The translations under genes were made by a program, and so were the position numbers. A stretch of DNA of 64,000 nucleotides from assembly GCA_011390885.1 (NCBI GenBank), contig JAABRO010000060.1:83007-147006 (forward strand). The letters are read 5' to 3'. The notes below the pieces were generated by a model. It was not told the origin of the DNA. It worked only from the letters and a program-made list of their open reading frames with translations, and searched no databases. This DNA comes from Gemmatimonas sp. (GTDB lineage: Bacteria; Gemmatimonadota; Gemmatimonadetes; Gemmatimonadales; Gemmatimonadaceae). Below, one piece after another: positions 19,337 to 29,475 of the stretch (within the stretch, counting starts at the first letter, position 1; every line of letters begins with the position of its first letter).

Positions 19337-21622
19337 TCAGCGTTCCAGCCGGAACCCGGGATCGAGCGCGGGGCGTCGATCTGACGTGGCCGCCAGCCAG
19401 CCCGCGCCGTACAGCCAGCGTGTCATGCGCGTGAGCTTGGCGTAGTCGATGCGCTGAGGCTCGTCGCGCGGCGTGTGGTAGTCGGCGTGCAGCAGGCTCG
19501 TGAAGAAGAGTGCCGGCACGTTGGCGCGCGCGTAGGGCAGGTGGTCGGAGCGGAAGTACCACCCTTCGGGGTGCGACGGCCGGTCCCACAGCGAGTCGAG
19601 CGCGAAGCGTCCGGTGAGGTCGTTGGCACGCAGGGCCATGGCCACGAGCTCGGACGAGTTGCGATGCGGCGGCTGCACACCGAGCAGTGCGGCCGAATCG
19701 GGGCTGTTGCGGCCGAGCATGTCGCCGTTGAGCACGGCCACGATGCGGTCGAGCGGCACCACCGGATTGCGCACATGGTAGTTGGAGCCGAGCAGCCCGC
19801 GCTCCTCCGCGCCGTGGTACACGAACAGCGCCGAGCGTCGCCCCGGCTGTTGCGTGAAGGCGCGCGCGATCGCGAGTAGCGCCACGCTGGTGGTGCCGTT
19901 GTCGTCGGCGCCGTTCCACGTGCTGTCGCCGCCGATGTCGTAGCGCGCGCCGTCGTGATCCTGGTGGCTGCTGAACAGCACGTGCTCGTCGCGCAGCGCC
20001 GGGTCGGTGCCGCGTACCCGTCCCACGATGTTGAGCGACGGATACGTGAACGATTCCTGATGCAGGTTGATCGCCGTGGGCTGCCCGACGGCCGTGCGCA
20101 GCCGTTCGCCGAGCGCGCGCCGCACGAGCAGGACCGGCGCGGCCGTTGCCGGCGCGCCACCCGTCGGCGTGTCCAATCGATAGGTGCCGCGGCCGGCGAT
20201 GTTCGCCACGCCCTCGAACGCAAGCTCCGCCGTCGAGTCGGCTATCAGCAGCACAGCCACGGCCCCGCGGCGCGTGAGCGCAAAGCCCAGCGACTGCATG
20301 GCCGAGCGTGCGTATCGGTACTCCGGCGAGTTCACGCTCGTCTCGCGCCGAGGCGTGGGGGGCGGCACGAGCTGCGCGATCGCCACCTTGCCGCGCACGT
20401 CGATGCTGGTGTCGCGACCGTCGCCGGCCCAGACGGAGGGCGCCGTGAGGGTGGTGGGCGTGGTGCCGGTCACCGCCACGTCGCGCCACATTGTGAAGGC
20501 CTCGTCGCCCACGCGCACCGTGCTCGACGCGCCGATGCGTGTGCGGCGCAGGTCGAACCACTGGAAGTACGACCCGTCGTCGCCCATCGGCTCGAGGCCG
20601 ATGCGTCGCAACTGCTCGGCGATCCACACCGAAGCGCGCAGTTCGTCGATCGTGCCCGCTTCGCGCCCGCGCAGCGCGTCACCGCCGAGCAGCATGAGGT
20701 CGCGGCGCAGGTCGCTCTCACGGATCGCCGCCTGTGCGCTCGGCAGGGTGTCCGTACCGGGGGCGGCGGTCAGCACCGCGCGCGCCCGCATGTCGTAGCG
20801 CGTGCCGGGCGACAGCTTCATGAAGGGGGCGCCGTTCGTGGGTCGTGTGCGGTCGTGCACGGCCACGTCGGCCTTGCCGATCACCTCGAAGCGGTCGCGC
20901 TGCACCACGATCGCCGTGCCCTCGGAAATGCCGATGCCGAGGTAGTCCGGGAACCTGTCCATCACGGGTATGAGGTCGTTCCACCGGTTGCGTGCGTCCA
21001 CGTGCTGGTCGATTGCGGAGCGGCGCAGGAAGTCGAACGCGTTCTGATGCTCGGGCTCCGGCGCCATCATGATCTGCGCGCCGGCGACCGCGCCGCGCAC
21101 CAGGTACGAGCCTTGGATCGTGGCACCGGCCGAGCTGCCGCCGATCACGCCGCCGCGTGCGAGCACGTCGTGGAACGCGCGGTAGGTGCGTGTGCCGGCG
21201 TACGAGTCCACGAGGTTCCACTGGCGGCCGCCGTTGAACCACACGCCCCGTGCGTCGCGCACGGTGGCGGCGAACGCGTCCTGGTCGGCCACCTGCGGAT
21301 CGTGCGTGTGCAGCATGTGCACGTTCGTGAGGCCGCGCGCCTTCCACGAGGCCAGCACGCGCTGGGCGTCGTATGGGATGAGCGCGCCGTCGCGTCCGCG
21401 GTTGCCCCCCGCCGTGGGCACGATCACGATCTTCGCGTCCGGTCCGCCAGCGAGCGCGATGAACCGCTCCACGATGCCGGTGCCATCGAGCTGGCCACCG
21501 CCAGCGATCACGAGGCTGCCGGTCGGCGGACCGTGCACGGGGGCGTCGGTGTCCTGCGCAGGCAGCACGGCACCGATCGGGAGCAGGAGCAGGGCGGCAA
21601 TCGCGGAGCGGGCGAGACGCAT
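19337..21622 (-). CDS. Exported fusion of a cyanophycinase-like (S51) and an M28 metallopeptidase domain
   Basis: A 761-residue exported protein (signal peptide ending in VLPAQD). Residues about 35-290 resemble cyanophycinase and other S51 serine peptidases: SLVIAGGGQLDGTG, IVIVPTAGG, and the nucleophile elbow GGSSAGA with Ser164. Residues about 310-761 form an M28 di-zinc aminopeptidase with SSHQDHDG (about 552), WNGADDNGTTS (about 572), GAEERGLLGS (about 606), LNGDMLGR (about 632) and HADYHTPRDE (about 714), which together supply the expected metal ligands and catalytic Glu. A protease-associated-like insert (about 390-500) sits inside the M28 part. It could first release dipeptides from an Asp-rich or isopeptide-linked substrate and then trim them, in the periplasm or outside the cell. 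Single gene; ATG start. Confidence 0.85.
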   Translation of the reverse strand: MRLARSAIAALLLLPIGAVLPAQDTDAPVHGPPTGSLVIAGGGQLDGTGIVERFIALAGGPDAKIVIVPTAGGNRGRDGALIPYDAQRVLASWKARGLTNVHMLHTHDPQVADQDAFAATVRDARGVWFNGGRQWNLVDSYAGTRTYRAFHDVLARGGVIGGSSAGATIQGSYLVRGAVAGAQIMMAPEPEHQNAFDFLRRSAIDQHVDARNRWNDLIPVMDRFPDYLGIGISEGTAIVVQRDRFEVIGKADVAVHDRTRPTNGAPFMKLSPGTRYDMRARAVLTAAPGTDTLPSAQAAIRESDLRRDLMLLGGDALRGREAGTIDELRASVWIAEQLRRIGLEPMGDDGSYFQWFDLRRTRIGASSTVRVGDEAFTMWRDVAVTGTTPTTLTAPSVWAGDGRDTSIDVRGKVAIAQLVPPPTPRRETSVNSPEYRYARSAMQSLGFALTRRGAVAVLLIADSTAELAFEGVANIAGRGTYRLDTPTGGAPATAAPVLLVRRALGERLRTAVGQPTAINLHQESFTYPSLNIVGRVRGTDPALRDEHVLFSSHQDHDGARYDIGGDSTWNGADDNGTTSVALLAIARAFTQQPGRRSALFVYHGAEERGLLGSNYHVRNPVVPLDRIVAVLNGDMLGRNSPDSAALLGVQPPHRNSSELVAMALRANDLTGRFALDSLWDRPSHPEGWYFRSDHLPYARANVPALFFTSLLHADYHTPRDEPQRIDYAKLTRMTRWLYGAGWLAATSDRRPALDPGFRLER

Positions 21623-21798
21623 GGGCCGGACGGCTGGAGGAAAGAAGAGGAAGTCTCACGGGAATCTCCCGCGGCGCGAGGCGGGCGTCCAGCGGCCGCG
21701 CGGGAACGATGCGCCGCGATGCGCCGTAACCACGACAGGCACGCCACGTGCACGCGACCGCCCATGCACGTTCTTCCGATCGCTCCGACCCCTCGTTC

Positions 21799-22218
21799 AT
21801 GGCCACGAAGCCGTCACTCCTCCGCGCCGATTTCCTCCCCTCGAGCACCGACGTCGCCCTGCTCCTGCTGCGCGTGTGGCTCGGCGGCTCGCTGCTGTGG
21901 CTTCATGGCATGGGCAAGATCCCGCGCCTCATGGCCGACGAGGTGCGCTTCGCCAGCGTGGCTGGCCTCAGCCCCACGGTGTCGCTCACGCTCGCGGTCG
22001 TCGGCGAGGTGGTGGCGCCGGTGCTGCTCATCCTCGGGCTGGGCGCGCGCTGGGCGGCGTTCCTGTCGGCGGCCACGATGCTGGGCGCGTACGTGGTGGG
22101 ACACGGCATGGCGCTCTCCGGTGAGCGCAGCGGCGAGCTGCCGTTCATCTTCCTGGCCGGCTTCCTCGCGCTGCTCATCGCCGGCCCCGGCCGCTTCAGC
22201 ATCGACGGCCGACGCTGA
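21799..22218 (+). CDS. DoxX-family membrane protein
   Basis: A 139-residue inner-membrane protein with four hydrophobic helices ([77 protein letters not shown]) and the GxGK-like loop HGMGKIP common in DoxX/DoxD proteins. DoxX family members act in redox or thiosulfate/thiol stress roles, but the exact job is not fixed by sequence. The ATG at 21799 is preferred over the in-frame GTG at 21748, which adds a short polar tail before the first helix. It is divergent from the peptidase gene. Confidence 0.8.
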   Translation: MATKPSLLRADFLPSSTDVALLLLRVWLGGSLLWLHGMGKIPRLMADEVRFASVAGLSPTVSLTLAVVGEVVAPVLLILGLGARWAAFLSAATMLGAYVVGHGMALSGERSGELPFIFLAGFLALLIAGPGRFSIDGRR

Positions 22219-22313
22219 GCCGCCTCTGCGCAACAGCTGAACCGCCGCCGAGCGAGCGGCGCACTCGCGTTCGGCCGAGTCCCGATTTCCCGGTCGTCGG
22301 CCTAGGTTACGGC

Positions 22314-23909
<1,596 letters not shown>

Positions 23910-23911
23910 CA

Positions 23912-23937
23912 CGACGCGCGTGACGCGTCACGCGTCG
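23912..23937 (+). terminator. Bulged GC hairpin after the mutase gene
   Basis: The arms cgacg...cgtga and tcacg...cgtcg pair around a CGCG tetraloop with a two-base bulge, directly after the mutase stop. It separates the mutase from the tandem zinc-ribbon genes. Confidence 0.5.
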
Positions 23938-23991
23938 GCGTTCTCCCGCGAACGGTGAAACCGCGCGCGCTGCGACGGGCGTAGGGACGGC

Positions 23992-25071
23992 GTGTACACC
24001 ACCTGCCTCTTCTGCCACGCGGCGCTCGGCGCCAACGAGGTCATCGAGCATTTTCCGGTCGGTCGTCGCCTCGCGTTCGACGCCGACCAGGGGCGGCTCT
24101 GGGTGGTGTGCCCCAAGTGCGAGCGCTGGAACCTCACGCCGCTCGAGGAGCGCTGGGAGGCCATCGAGGAGGCCGAGCGTGCGTACCGCGCAACCACGCG
24201 GCGCGTCGCCACCGACAACATCGCGCTGGCGCGGCTCTCCGAGGGGCTGGAGCTCGTGCGCATCGGGCGTCCACTGCGGCCGGAGTTTGCCGCGTGGCGC
24301 TACGGCGACCAGTTCGGGCGACGTCGGCGACGGCTGTGGACGTATTCGGCGATGGGCGTGGCGGCCGCGGCCGGCGTGATGGTGGGCGGACCGGCTGTGG
24401 GCCTCGGCGTCGGCGCGCTGTCGCAGGTCGTGAACTTCGGTCCGCTGCTGTGGCACTACTCCATGCCGACGGTGAGCGTGCGCGCGGCCAACGGCGACTG
24501 GATGCGCCTCAGCCGCGACGATCTCTACAAGGCGCGCTGGGAGCCGCGTGACGCCGGCCAGATGCTCGTGCGCTTTCGCCATCAGCGCTGGGTCGCCACC
24601 TCCGGTCTCGTCGCGAAGCTGGGCGTGCGGCAGAAGCCGCTCACAGGCAAGGAGGAGGCCACGCTCGTGGGTGAGGACGCGGTGCAGGCCATGGCGCGAC
24701 TGCTCCCCGCGCTCAACCGTGGCGGCGGCGGCGCGCGCGATGTGGAGCAGGCGGTGGGACTCATCGAGGAGGCGGGCGACGTGCGGCGCGTCTTCGACCG
24801 CGCCAGCCGCTCCAAGCGGCGCTCCTCGCTCGAGGTCATGGCGTGGACCGGCGAATCGGCCAAGCCCGACGCCCTGATCACGCTCACGCGTCCCGTGCGC
24901 CTCGCGCTCGAGATGGCGCTGCACGAGGACGACGAGCGCCGCGCCATGGCCGGCGAACTGGGCGCGCTCTACGCGCGGTGGGAGGAGGCGGAGCGCGTGG
25001 CGCGCATTGCCGATCGTGAGCTGTCCGTGCTGCCGGGCGCCGCGGGCGCAGGGGCCGAGCCGTCCGCGTGA
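23992..25071 (+). CDS. Zinc-ribbon membrane protein, tandem paralogue 1 of 5
   Basis: Not a family I recognise. The 359-residue protein begins with a two-knuckle zinc ribbon (Cys5-x2-Cys8 and Cys40-x2-Cys43) flanking HFPVGRRLAFDADQGRLWVV. A conserved helical segment follows, ending in PLRPEFAAWRYG at about residue 103. Next come one or two hydrophobic helices (about 115-145), a variable soluble middle with LLPALNRGGGGARDVEQAVG, and a conserved C-terminal helix beginning ALEMALHEDDERRAMAGELG. It is the most diverged of the five copies in the N-terminal module (Thr, Asp and Val changes) and may be the oldest. Start is GTG at 23992, with aggga 4 bases upstream as a possible ribosome site. It heads the tandem block. 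Confidence 0.75.
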   Translation: MYTTCLFCHAALGANEVIEHFPVGRRLAFDADQGRLWVVCPKCERWNLTPLEERWEAIEEAERAYRATTRRVATDNIALARLSEGLELVRIGRPLRPEFAAWRYGDQFGRRRRRLWTYSAMGVAAAAGVMVGGPAVGLGVGALSQVVNFGPLLWHYSMPTVSVRAANGDWMRLSRDDLYKARWEPRDAGQMLVRFRHQRWVATSGLVAKLGVRQKPLTGKEEATLVGEDAVQAMARLLPALNRGGGGARDVEQAVGLIEEAGDVRRVFDRASRSKRRSSLEVMAWTGESAKPDALITLTRPVRLALEMALHEDDERRAMAGELGALYARWEEAERVARIADRELSVLPGAAGAGAEPSA

Positions 25072-25153
25072 CGATCGTGGCGAGCACCGCGCACGGCTGA
25101 GTCCGCTGGCGCTTCAACTTGCGAGCGCCATGCTCGCGGTGAATCGTTGCCGC

Positions 25154-26251
25154 GTGTTCTCCACCTGCCTGGTCTGCCACGGGTCACTCGGCGCCAACGA
25201 CGCCATCGAGCACTTTCCGGTCGGTCGCCGTCTCGCGTTCGACGGCGAGCGCGGTCGGCTGTGGGCGGTGTGTCCGCACTGCCACCAGTGGAACCTTGCG
25301 CCCATCGAGGAGCGCTGGGAGGCCATCGAGTCGTGCGAGCGCGCCTATCGCGGCACCCGACAGCGCGTGTCCACCGACAACATCGCGCTCGCGCGACTCA
25401 AGGACGGCACCGATCTCGTACGCATCGGGCAGCCGCTGCTGCCGGAGCTCGCCGCGTGGCGATACGGCGGGCGCTACCTCGCGCGTCAGCGGCGAGAGCT
25501 GGCAGTCGCCTTCGGCTCGCAATCCGTCTATGTGACGGCCATGTCCGCAAAGTGGATGCTGGGCGCTGCGATGCCGATTGGTGTGCTGGCCGGGATCGGC
25601 GTGCTCACTGCAGCGATGCAATGGGGAGCGATCGCCGCGGAGGCACGCCGCCGCTGGCTGCCCCGCGGCATCGTCCATACCATGGAGCACGGTCCCCGAG
25701 CCGTCACCTACGGTGACTCCAAGGCCACGCGCGTTCGGCTCGACGCGGCGGGGCAGATGTCGATCGCACTGCGCTCGCGACCGGTCGTGCCGGCACCGCG
25801 GCCGCTACGCGTGCTGGGGCTCCGCTACCTGTGGACCGGTGGTGCCGCCTCCGAGTCGTGGCACGGCGGCAGGGAAGCGCCGACGATGCTTGCGCCGCTG
25901 CTCGGCGCATCGCACGCCCACACGGCCTTCGGTCGTCGTCAGATCGATGAGGCCGTCAACGTGATGGTTGAGCGCGTGCAGCGCGTGGCCGAACCGCCAG
26001 ACCAGGCCGCCGTCCGCATGCTCACCGATCAGGCCACCGCGATCGGACGTCCCGGCGACTTCCCCAACGGTCGCCCGCTCGACAGCATTCCCATGCGCGT
26101 GCGCCTCGCCGCCGAAATGGCCCTCCACGAAGACGACGAACGCCGCGCCCTCGCCGGCGAACTCGGCGCACTCTACCGCCGCTGGGAAGAGGCCGAGCGC
26201 ATCGCGCGCATCGCCGACGGTGAACTCACGCGACTCCCGGATCGCGCGTAA
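25154..26251 (+). CDS. Zinc-ribbon membrane protein, tandem paralogue 2 of 5
   Basis: A 365-residue member of the tandem family. The start is the GTG at 25154, set by alignment with the other copies (VFSTCLVCHGSLGAND); an upstream in-frame ATG at 25007 lies inside the previous gene. It has the same paired CxxC knuckles (CLVC and CPHC), the stretch RVSTDNIALARLKDGTDLVR and PLLPELAAWRYG. Two hydrophobic segments (about 120-160) follow. The middle domain is its own (IVHTMEHGPRAVTYGDSK, LRVLGLRYLWTGG) and does not match copies 3 and 4. The C-terminal AAEMALHEDDERRALAGELG is conserved. It lies 82 bases after copy 1, the widest gap in the block, and 3 bases before copy 3. Confidence 0.75.
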   Translation: MFSTCLVCHGSLGANDAIEHFPVGRRLAFDGERGRLWAVCPHCHQWNLAPIEERWEAIESCERAYRGTRQRVSTDNIALARLKDGTDLVRIGQPLLPELAAWRYGGRYLARQRRELAVAFGSQSVYVTAMSAKWMLGAAMPIGVLAGIGVLTAAMQWGAIAAEARRRWLPRGIVHTMEHGPRAVTYGDSKATRVRLDAAGQMSIALRSRPVVPAPRPLRVLGLRYLWTGGAASESWHGGREAPTMLAPLLGASHAHTAFGRRQIDEAVNVMVERVQRVAEPPDQAAVRMLTDQATAIGRPGDFPNGRPLDSIPMRVRLAAEMALHEDDERRALAGELGALYRRWEEAERIARIADGELTRLPDRA

Positions 26252-26254
26252 CGC

Positions 26255-27292
26255 ATGTTCTCCACTTGCCTCTTCTGCCACGCCGCACTCGGCGCGAACG
26301 ATACCATCGAACACTTCCCCGTGGGCAAGCGCCTCGCCTTCGACGGCGAACGCGGTCGCCTCTGGGCGGTATGCCCACGCTGCGCACGCTGGAATCTCGC
26401 GCCCATTCAAGAACGCTGGGAAGCACTCGAAGCCTGCGAGAAGGCGTACCGCGCGGCCACGAAGCGTGTCTCCACCGACAACATCGCGCTTGCGCGCTTG
26501 AAGGACGGCACCGACCTCGTGCGCATCGGGCAGCCGCTGCTGCCGGAGTATGCGGCGTGGCGGTATGGGGACATGGTGCGCAATCGCCGGCGTCGCTTCT
26601 TCAACGAGCAGGCCGGCACACTGTTTCTCAGCGCCGTTGGTGCAGGTATTCTCGGCACGGGGGTGGCGACGGGCGCCACCTCGGCGCTGCTCTCCCCCAT
26701 CCTCACGCCGATCCTCTTGGCGTCAGGCGGCTTGGCCTGGTGGAGCCGCCGTCGTGCGCGGCGTCCCTTCGCGGCCGCGCTTCCCGGCAACGATGTGGTC
26801 TCGCGGCGTCTTGCGGCGCAGCACCTCAGCGCTCGGCTCCGGCGGGAGACCGATGGCGCGTGGGTCATCGAGACAGACGCGAGCGCCTTGTCGTGGTGGC
26901 AACGACGCGCACCAGGAGGAGATGGCGCGTTTCGGCTCACGGGCTCGGCGGCACGGGCGGCGCTGCCACCGCTGCTTGCAGCCATGACGCCCTGGGGAGC
27001 CAACGCGGTCGAGGTGCGGGAGGGCGCCAACCTGTTCGAGCGCTCCCCCGATGTGGAGGCGCTCTTCGATGCCATCGCAAACAAGGCGTTCCTCGGCTCC
27101 GACATCTATCGCGGCGCGCTCAGTGTGGCCGATCCAGCGTCGAAGCTGGCGCTCGAAATGGCGCTGCACGATGAGGACGAACGCCGCGCCCTCGCCGGCG
27201 AACTCGGCGCGCTCTACGCCCGCTGGGAGGAGGCCGAGCGCATTGCGCGCATCGCGGACGGCGCACTTACGCGACTCGAGGGTCGCGAGTAA
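26255..27292 (+). CDS. Zinc-ribbon membrane protein, tandem paralogue 3 of 5
   Basis: A 345-residue member with ATG start, 3 bases after copy 2. The zinc-ribbon cysteines are at 5, 8, 40 and 43. Two hydrophobic stretches (LFLSAVGAGILGTGVATGAT and LLSPILTPILLASGGLAWW) end in a strongly basic loop SRRRARRP, which suggests a hairpin membrane anchor with both ends in the cytoplasm. The soluble middle contains LTGSAARAALPPLLAAMTPW and NLFERSPDVEALFDAIANKA, shared with copy 4. The C-terminus ends in EAERIARIADGALTRLEGRE. Function unknown; the fixed ends and variable centre suggest a common scaffold with changing recognition parts. Confidence 0.75.
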   Translation: MFSTCLFCHAALGANDTIEHFPVGKRLAFDGERGRLWAVCPRCARWNLAPIQERWEALEACEKAYRAATKRVSTDNIALARLKDGTDLVRIGQPLLPEYAAWRYGDMVRNRRRRFFNEQAGTLFLSAVGAGILGTGVATGATSALLSPILTPILLASGGLAWWSRRRARRPFAAALPGNDVVSRRLAAQHLSARLRRETDGAWVIETDASALSWWQRRAPGGDGAFRLTGSAARAALPPLLAAMTPWGANAVEVREGANLFERSPDVEALFDAIANKAFLGSDIYRGALSVADPASKLALEMALHDEDERRALAGELGALYARWEEAERIARIADGALTRLEGRE

Positions 27293-27295
27293 CGC

Positions 27296-28321
27296 ATGTT
27301 CTCCACCTGCCTCTTCTGCCACGCCTCGCTCGGCGCGAACGATACCATCGAACACTTCCCGGTGGGGAAGCGCCTCGCATTCGACGGCGAGCGTGGCCGG
27401 CTCTGGGCGGTGTGTCCACGGTGCGCACGCTGGAACCTCGCCCCCATCGAGGAACGCTGGGAGGCGCTCGAGGCATGCGAGAAGGCGTACCGCGCCGCCA
27501 CGAAGCGTGTGTCCACCGACAACATCGCGCTGGCGCGACTCAAGGACGGCACCGACCTCGTGCGCATCGGGCGACCGCTGCTGCCGGAGTTTGCGGCGTG
27601 GCGATACGGCGATGCGGTGCGCGAGCGTCGGCGACGCGCGCTCGTGGATCAGTGGGGTGGCACGTTCGTCGGTGCCGTCGCGGCTGGCGCGATTGGGACT
27701 GCCATTGCGACGGGAGCGGCGCCGATGGCGGTGCTGTCGCCGCTTCTCATGGCCTCCGGCGGCCTCGCCTGGTGGCGAGGTCGCGGAACACGCCGGTCGT
27801 TCAGCGCTGTCTTGCCAGGTCGCGACGACGCCGCACGGCGACTCGCCACGCATCACTGGCGCACTCGGCTCGGCCGCGCGGACGACGGCACGTGGATGAT
27901 CGAAGAGAGCAAGGGATACATGGACACGTGGCGAGGGCCGCGCGCCGATCCCCGCGCCGTGCGGCTCACCGGTGCTGCGGCGCGCGCTGCCTTGCCACCG
28001 CTGCTCGCCGCGATCATGCCGTGGGGGGGCAATGCGGTGGAGGTGCGGGAAGGCGCCGACCTGTTCGAGCGCACCCCCGATGTCGACGCCTTGTTCGACA
28101 CCATCGCCAACCGAGCGTGGCTTGGCTCGGAGAGCTATCGGGGGGCGCTCGCGACGGCCAGCCCTGCGTCCACGCTCGCGCTGGAGATGGCCCTCCACGA
28201 GGACGACGAACGGCGCGCCCTCGCCGGCGAACTCGGTGCGCTCTACGCGCGCTGGGAGGAGGCGGAGCGCATCGCGCGCATCTCCGACGGCGAGCTCACG
28301 CGCGTCGCCGCGAAGGAGTAG
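27296..28321 (+). CDS. Zinc-ribbon membrane protein, tandem paralogue 4 of 5
   Basis: A 341-residue member with ATG start, 3 bases after copy 3 and the closest relative of it. It has the same zinc ribbon (CLFC and CPRC), two hydrophobic segments (FVGAVAAGAIGTAIATGAA and AVLSPLLMASGGLAWWRG), a basic loop, and the soluble middle LTGAAARAALPPLLAAIMPW with DLFERTPDVDALFDTIANRA. The C-terminal helix is LALEMALHEDDERRALAGEL. Differences from copy 3 concentrate in the segment after the basic loop (RDDAARRLATHHWRTRLGRA; ESKGYMDTWRGPRADPRAVR), so that part appears to change fastest. Confidence 0.75.
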   Translation: MFSTCLFCHASLGANDTIEHFPVGKRLAFDGERGRLWAVCPRCARWNLAPIEERWEALEACEKAYRAATKRVSTDNIALARLKDGTDLVRIGRPLLPEFAAWRYGDAVRERRRRALVDQWGGTFVGAVAAGAIGTAIATGAAPMAVLSPLLMASGGLAWWRGRGTRRSFSAVLPGRDDAARRLATHHWRTRLGRADDGTWMIEESKGYMDTWRGPRADPRAVRLTGAAARAALPPLLAAIMPWGGNAVEVREGADLFERTPDVDALFDTIANRAWLGSESYRGALATASPASTLALEMALHEDDERRALAGELGALYARWEEAERIARISDGELTRVAAKE

Positions 28322-28326
28322 CGCGC

Positions 28327-29442
28327 GTGTTCTCCACCTGCCTCGTCTGCCACGCATCGCTCGGCGCCAACGACGCCATCGAGCATTTCCCGGTGGGGAA
28401 GCGACTCGCCTTCGACGGTGAACGCGGTCGCCTCTGGGCCGTCTGCCCGCGGTGCGAACGCTGGAACCTCGCGCCCATCGAGGAACGCTGGGAAGCGTTG
28501 GAAGAGTGCGAGAAGGCGTACCGCGCCGCGACGAAACGTGTGTCCACCGACAACATCGCGCTTGCACGATTGAAGGACGGCACCGACCTCGTGCGCATCG
28601 GCCAGCCGCTGCTGCCGGAGTTCGCGGCCTGGCGGTACAGCCGCACCTTCCTGCGGCGCGCGCGCTGGGCAACGGTGCGGCGGTTCACGCCAGTCATCGC
28701 CGTCAACGCCGTGCTCACCGCTGCGGTGAGCGCGACCTTGGGCCCCGGTGCCTTCGGCCTCATGTTGCTGCCCGCGGCCAATGCCGGGTCGCTGTTCGCG
28801 TTCGCCGGCTTCATGCGCTGGCGCATCCGCCAACCCACCGCGCTGGTCTTCACCCACGACGGCGCGCTGCACGGAGTCACCCCCCGCGTCGTCGGCGCCA
28901 CGCGCATCACCTACGATGCCGATCAGGGGCTCGGTCTTCGATTGCAGACACAGATCGTGCGCCCCGCGCATGCCCTCGCGCGACGCGTCGGCATTCGCGT
29001 GCAGGCCGACGCGCAGCACATGCCCGGCGAGGTGCTGCTGACCGGTGAGCACGCACACGCCCTGCTGCCGCGGCTGCTGCCGGCGCTCAATCAGTTCGAC
29101 GCATCGGGGCTGCTCATCGAGGAAGCCGTCGCGCGTGTCGAGCGACAGCGCGCCGCCCCCAGCGTCGACGATCCCGTCGTCGCCCTGCTCGCCCCGCGCA
29201 TCGCCGGTTACCGGCGGTCGCTCTTCGGCACCGGCGAACAGATCGGGCTGCTCTCTCCCGTGAGCCGCCTCGCTGCCGAAATGGCCCTGCACGAGGACGA
29301 CGAGCGCCGTGCCCTCGCTGGCGAACTCGGTGCGCTGTATGCTCGGTGGGAGGAGGCAGAACGAACCGCCGCCATCGCCGACCGACTGCTGCTGCCGCCA
29401 GCCGCAGCCGTTGAAGCCCCACCCCGGACCGGCTACGTTTAA
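28327..29442 (+). CDS. Zinc-ribbon membrane protein, tandem paralogue 5 of 5
   Basis: A 371-residue member, the longest. The GTG at 28327 (VFSTCLVCHASLGAND) is chosen by alignment; reading further upstream enters the wrong frame of copy 4. The zinc ribbon and the N-terminal module match copies 3 and 4. The membrane part (ARWATVRRFTPVIAVNAVLT, then LMLLPAANAGSLFAFAGFM) and the soluble middle (LVFTHDGALHGVTPRVVGAT; HMPGEVLLTGEHAHALLPRL) are its own. LLPRLLPALNQFDASGLLIE echoes LLPALNRGGGG of copy 1. The C-terminal helix ends with a proline-rich tail. The promoter of the next gene lies inside the 3' end of this one. Confidence 0.75.
   Translation: MFSTCLVCHASLGANDAIEHFPVGKRLAFDGERGRLWAVCPRCERWNLAPIEERWEALEECEKAYRAATKRVSTDNIALARLKDGTDLVRIGQPLLPEFAAWRYSRTFLRRARWATVRRFTPVIAVNAVLTAAVSATLGPGAFGLMLLPAANAGSLFAFAGFMRWRIRQPTALVFTHDGALHGVTPRVVGATRITYDADQGLGLRLQTQIVRPAHALARRVGIRVQADAQHMPGEVLLTGEHAHALLPRLLPALNQFDASGLLIEEAVARVERQRAAPSVDDPVVALLAPRIAGYRRSLFGTGEQIGLLSPVSRLAAEMALHEDDERRALAGELGALYARWEEAERTAAIADRLLLPPAAAVEAPPRTGYV
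29411..29439 (+). promoter_or_regulatory. Sigma70-like promoter for the FmdB-like gene
   Basis: TTGAAG (29411-29416) and TACGTT (29434-29439) are 17 bases apart, placing the start near 29446. It overlaps the end of the last tandem zinc-ribbon gene and would drive the long downstream gene run. Confidence 0.6.
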
Positions 29443-29461
29443 GGGTTGTCGTTCAACCCTT
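29441..29461 (+). other. Small hairpin at the start of the FmdB-like leader
   Basis: aagggttg / caaccctt form an 8-bp perfect stem with a 5-base loop, spanning the stop of the upstream gene and the predicted transcription start. It may be a terminator for the tandem block or a 5' stabilising stem. Confidence 0.4.
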
Positions 29462-29475
29462 CAAGTTCCTGAGCC

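Larger units (their letters stand above)
23992..29442 (+). repeat. Tandem array of five paralogous zinc-ribbon membrane protein genes
   Basis: Five same-strand genes share a near-identical first 105 residues and a near-identical last 45 residues, while the roughly 200 residues between them differ. Gaps are 82, 3, 3 and 5 bases. Copies 3 and 4 are also alike in the middle (MPWGANAVEVREGANLFER versus MPWGGNAVEVREGADLFER), so they come from the latest duplication. No transposase or flanking repeat was seen. Confidence 0.85.

Noticed and set aside
23992..29442. Tandem zinc-ribbon genes as a transposon or integron cassette array
   Set aside because: No transposase, integrase, terminal inverted repeats or attC-like sites were seen, and each copy is a complete homologous gene.
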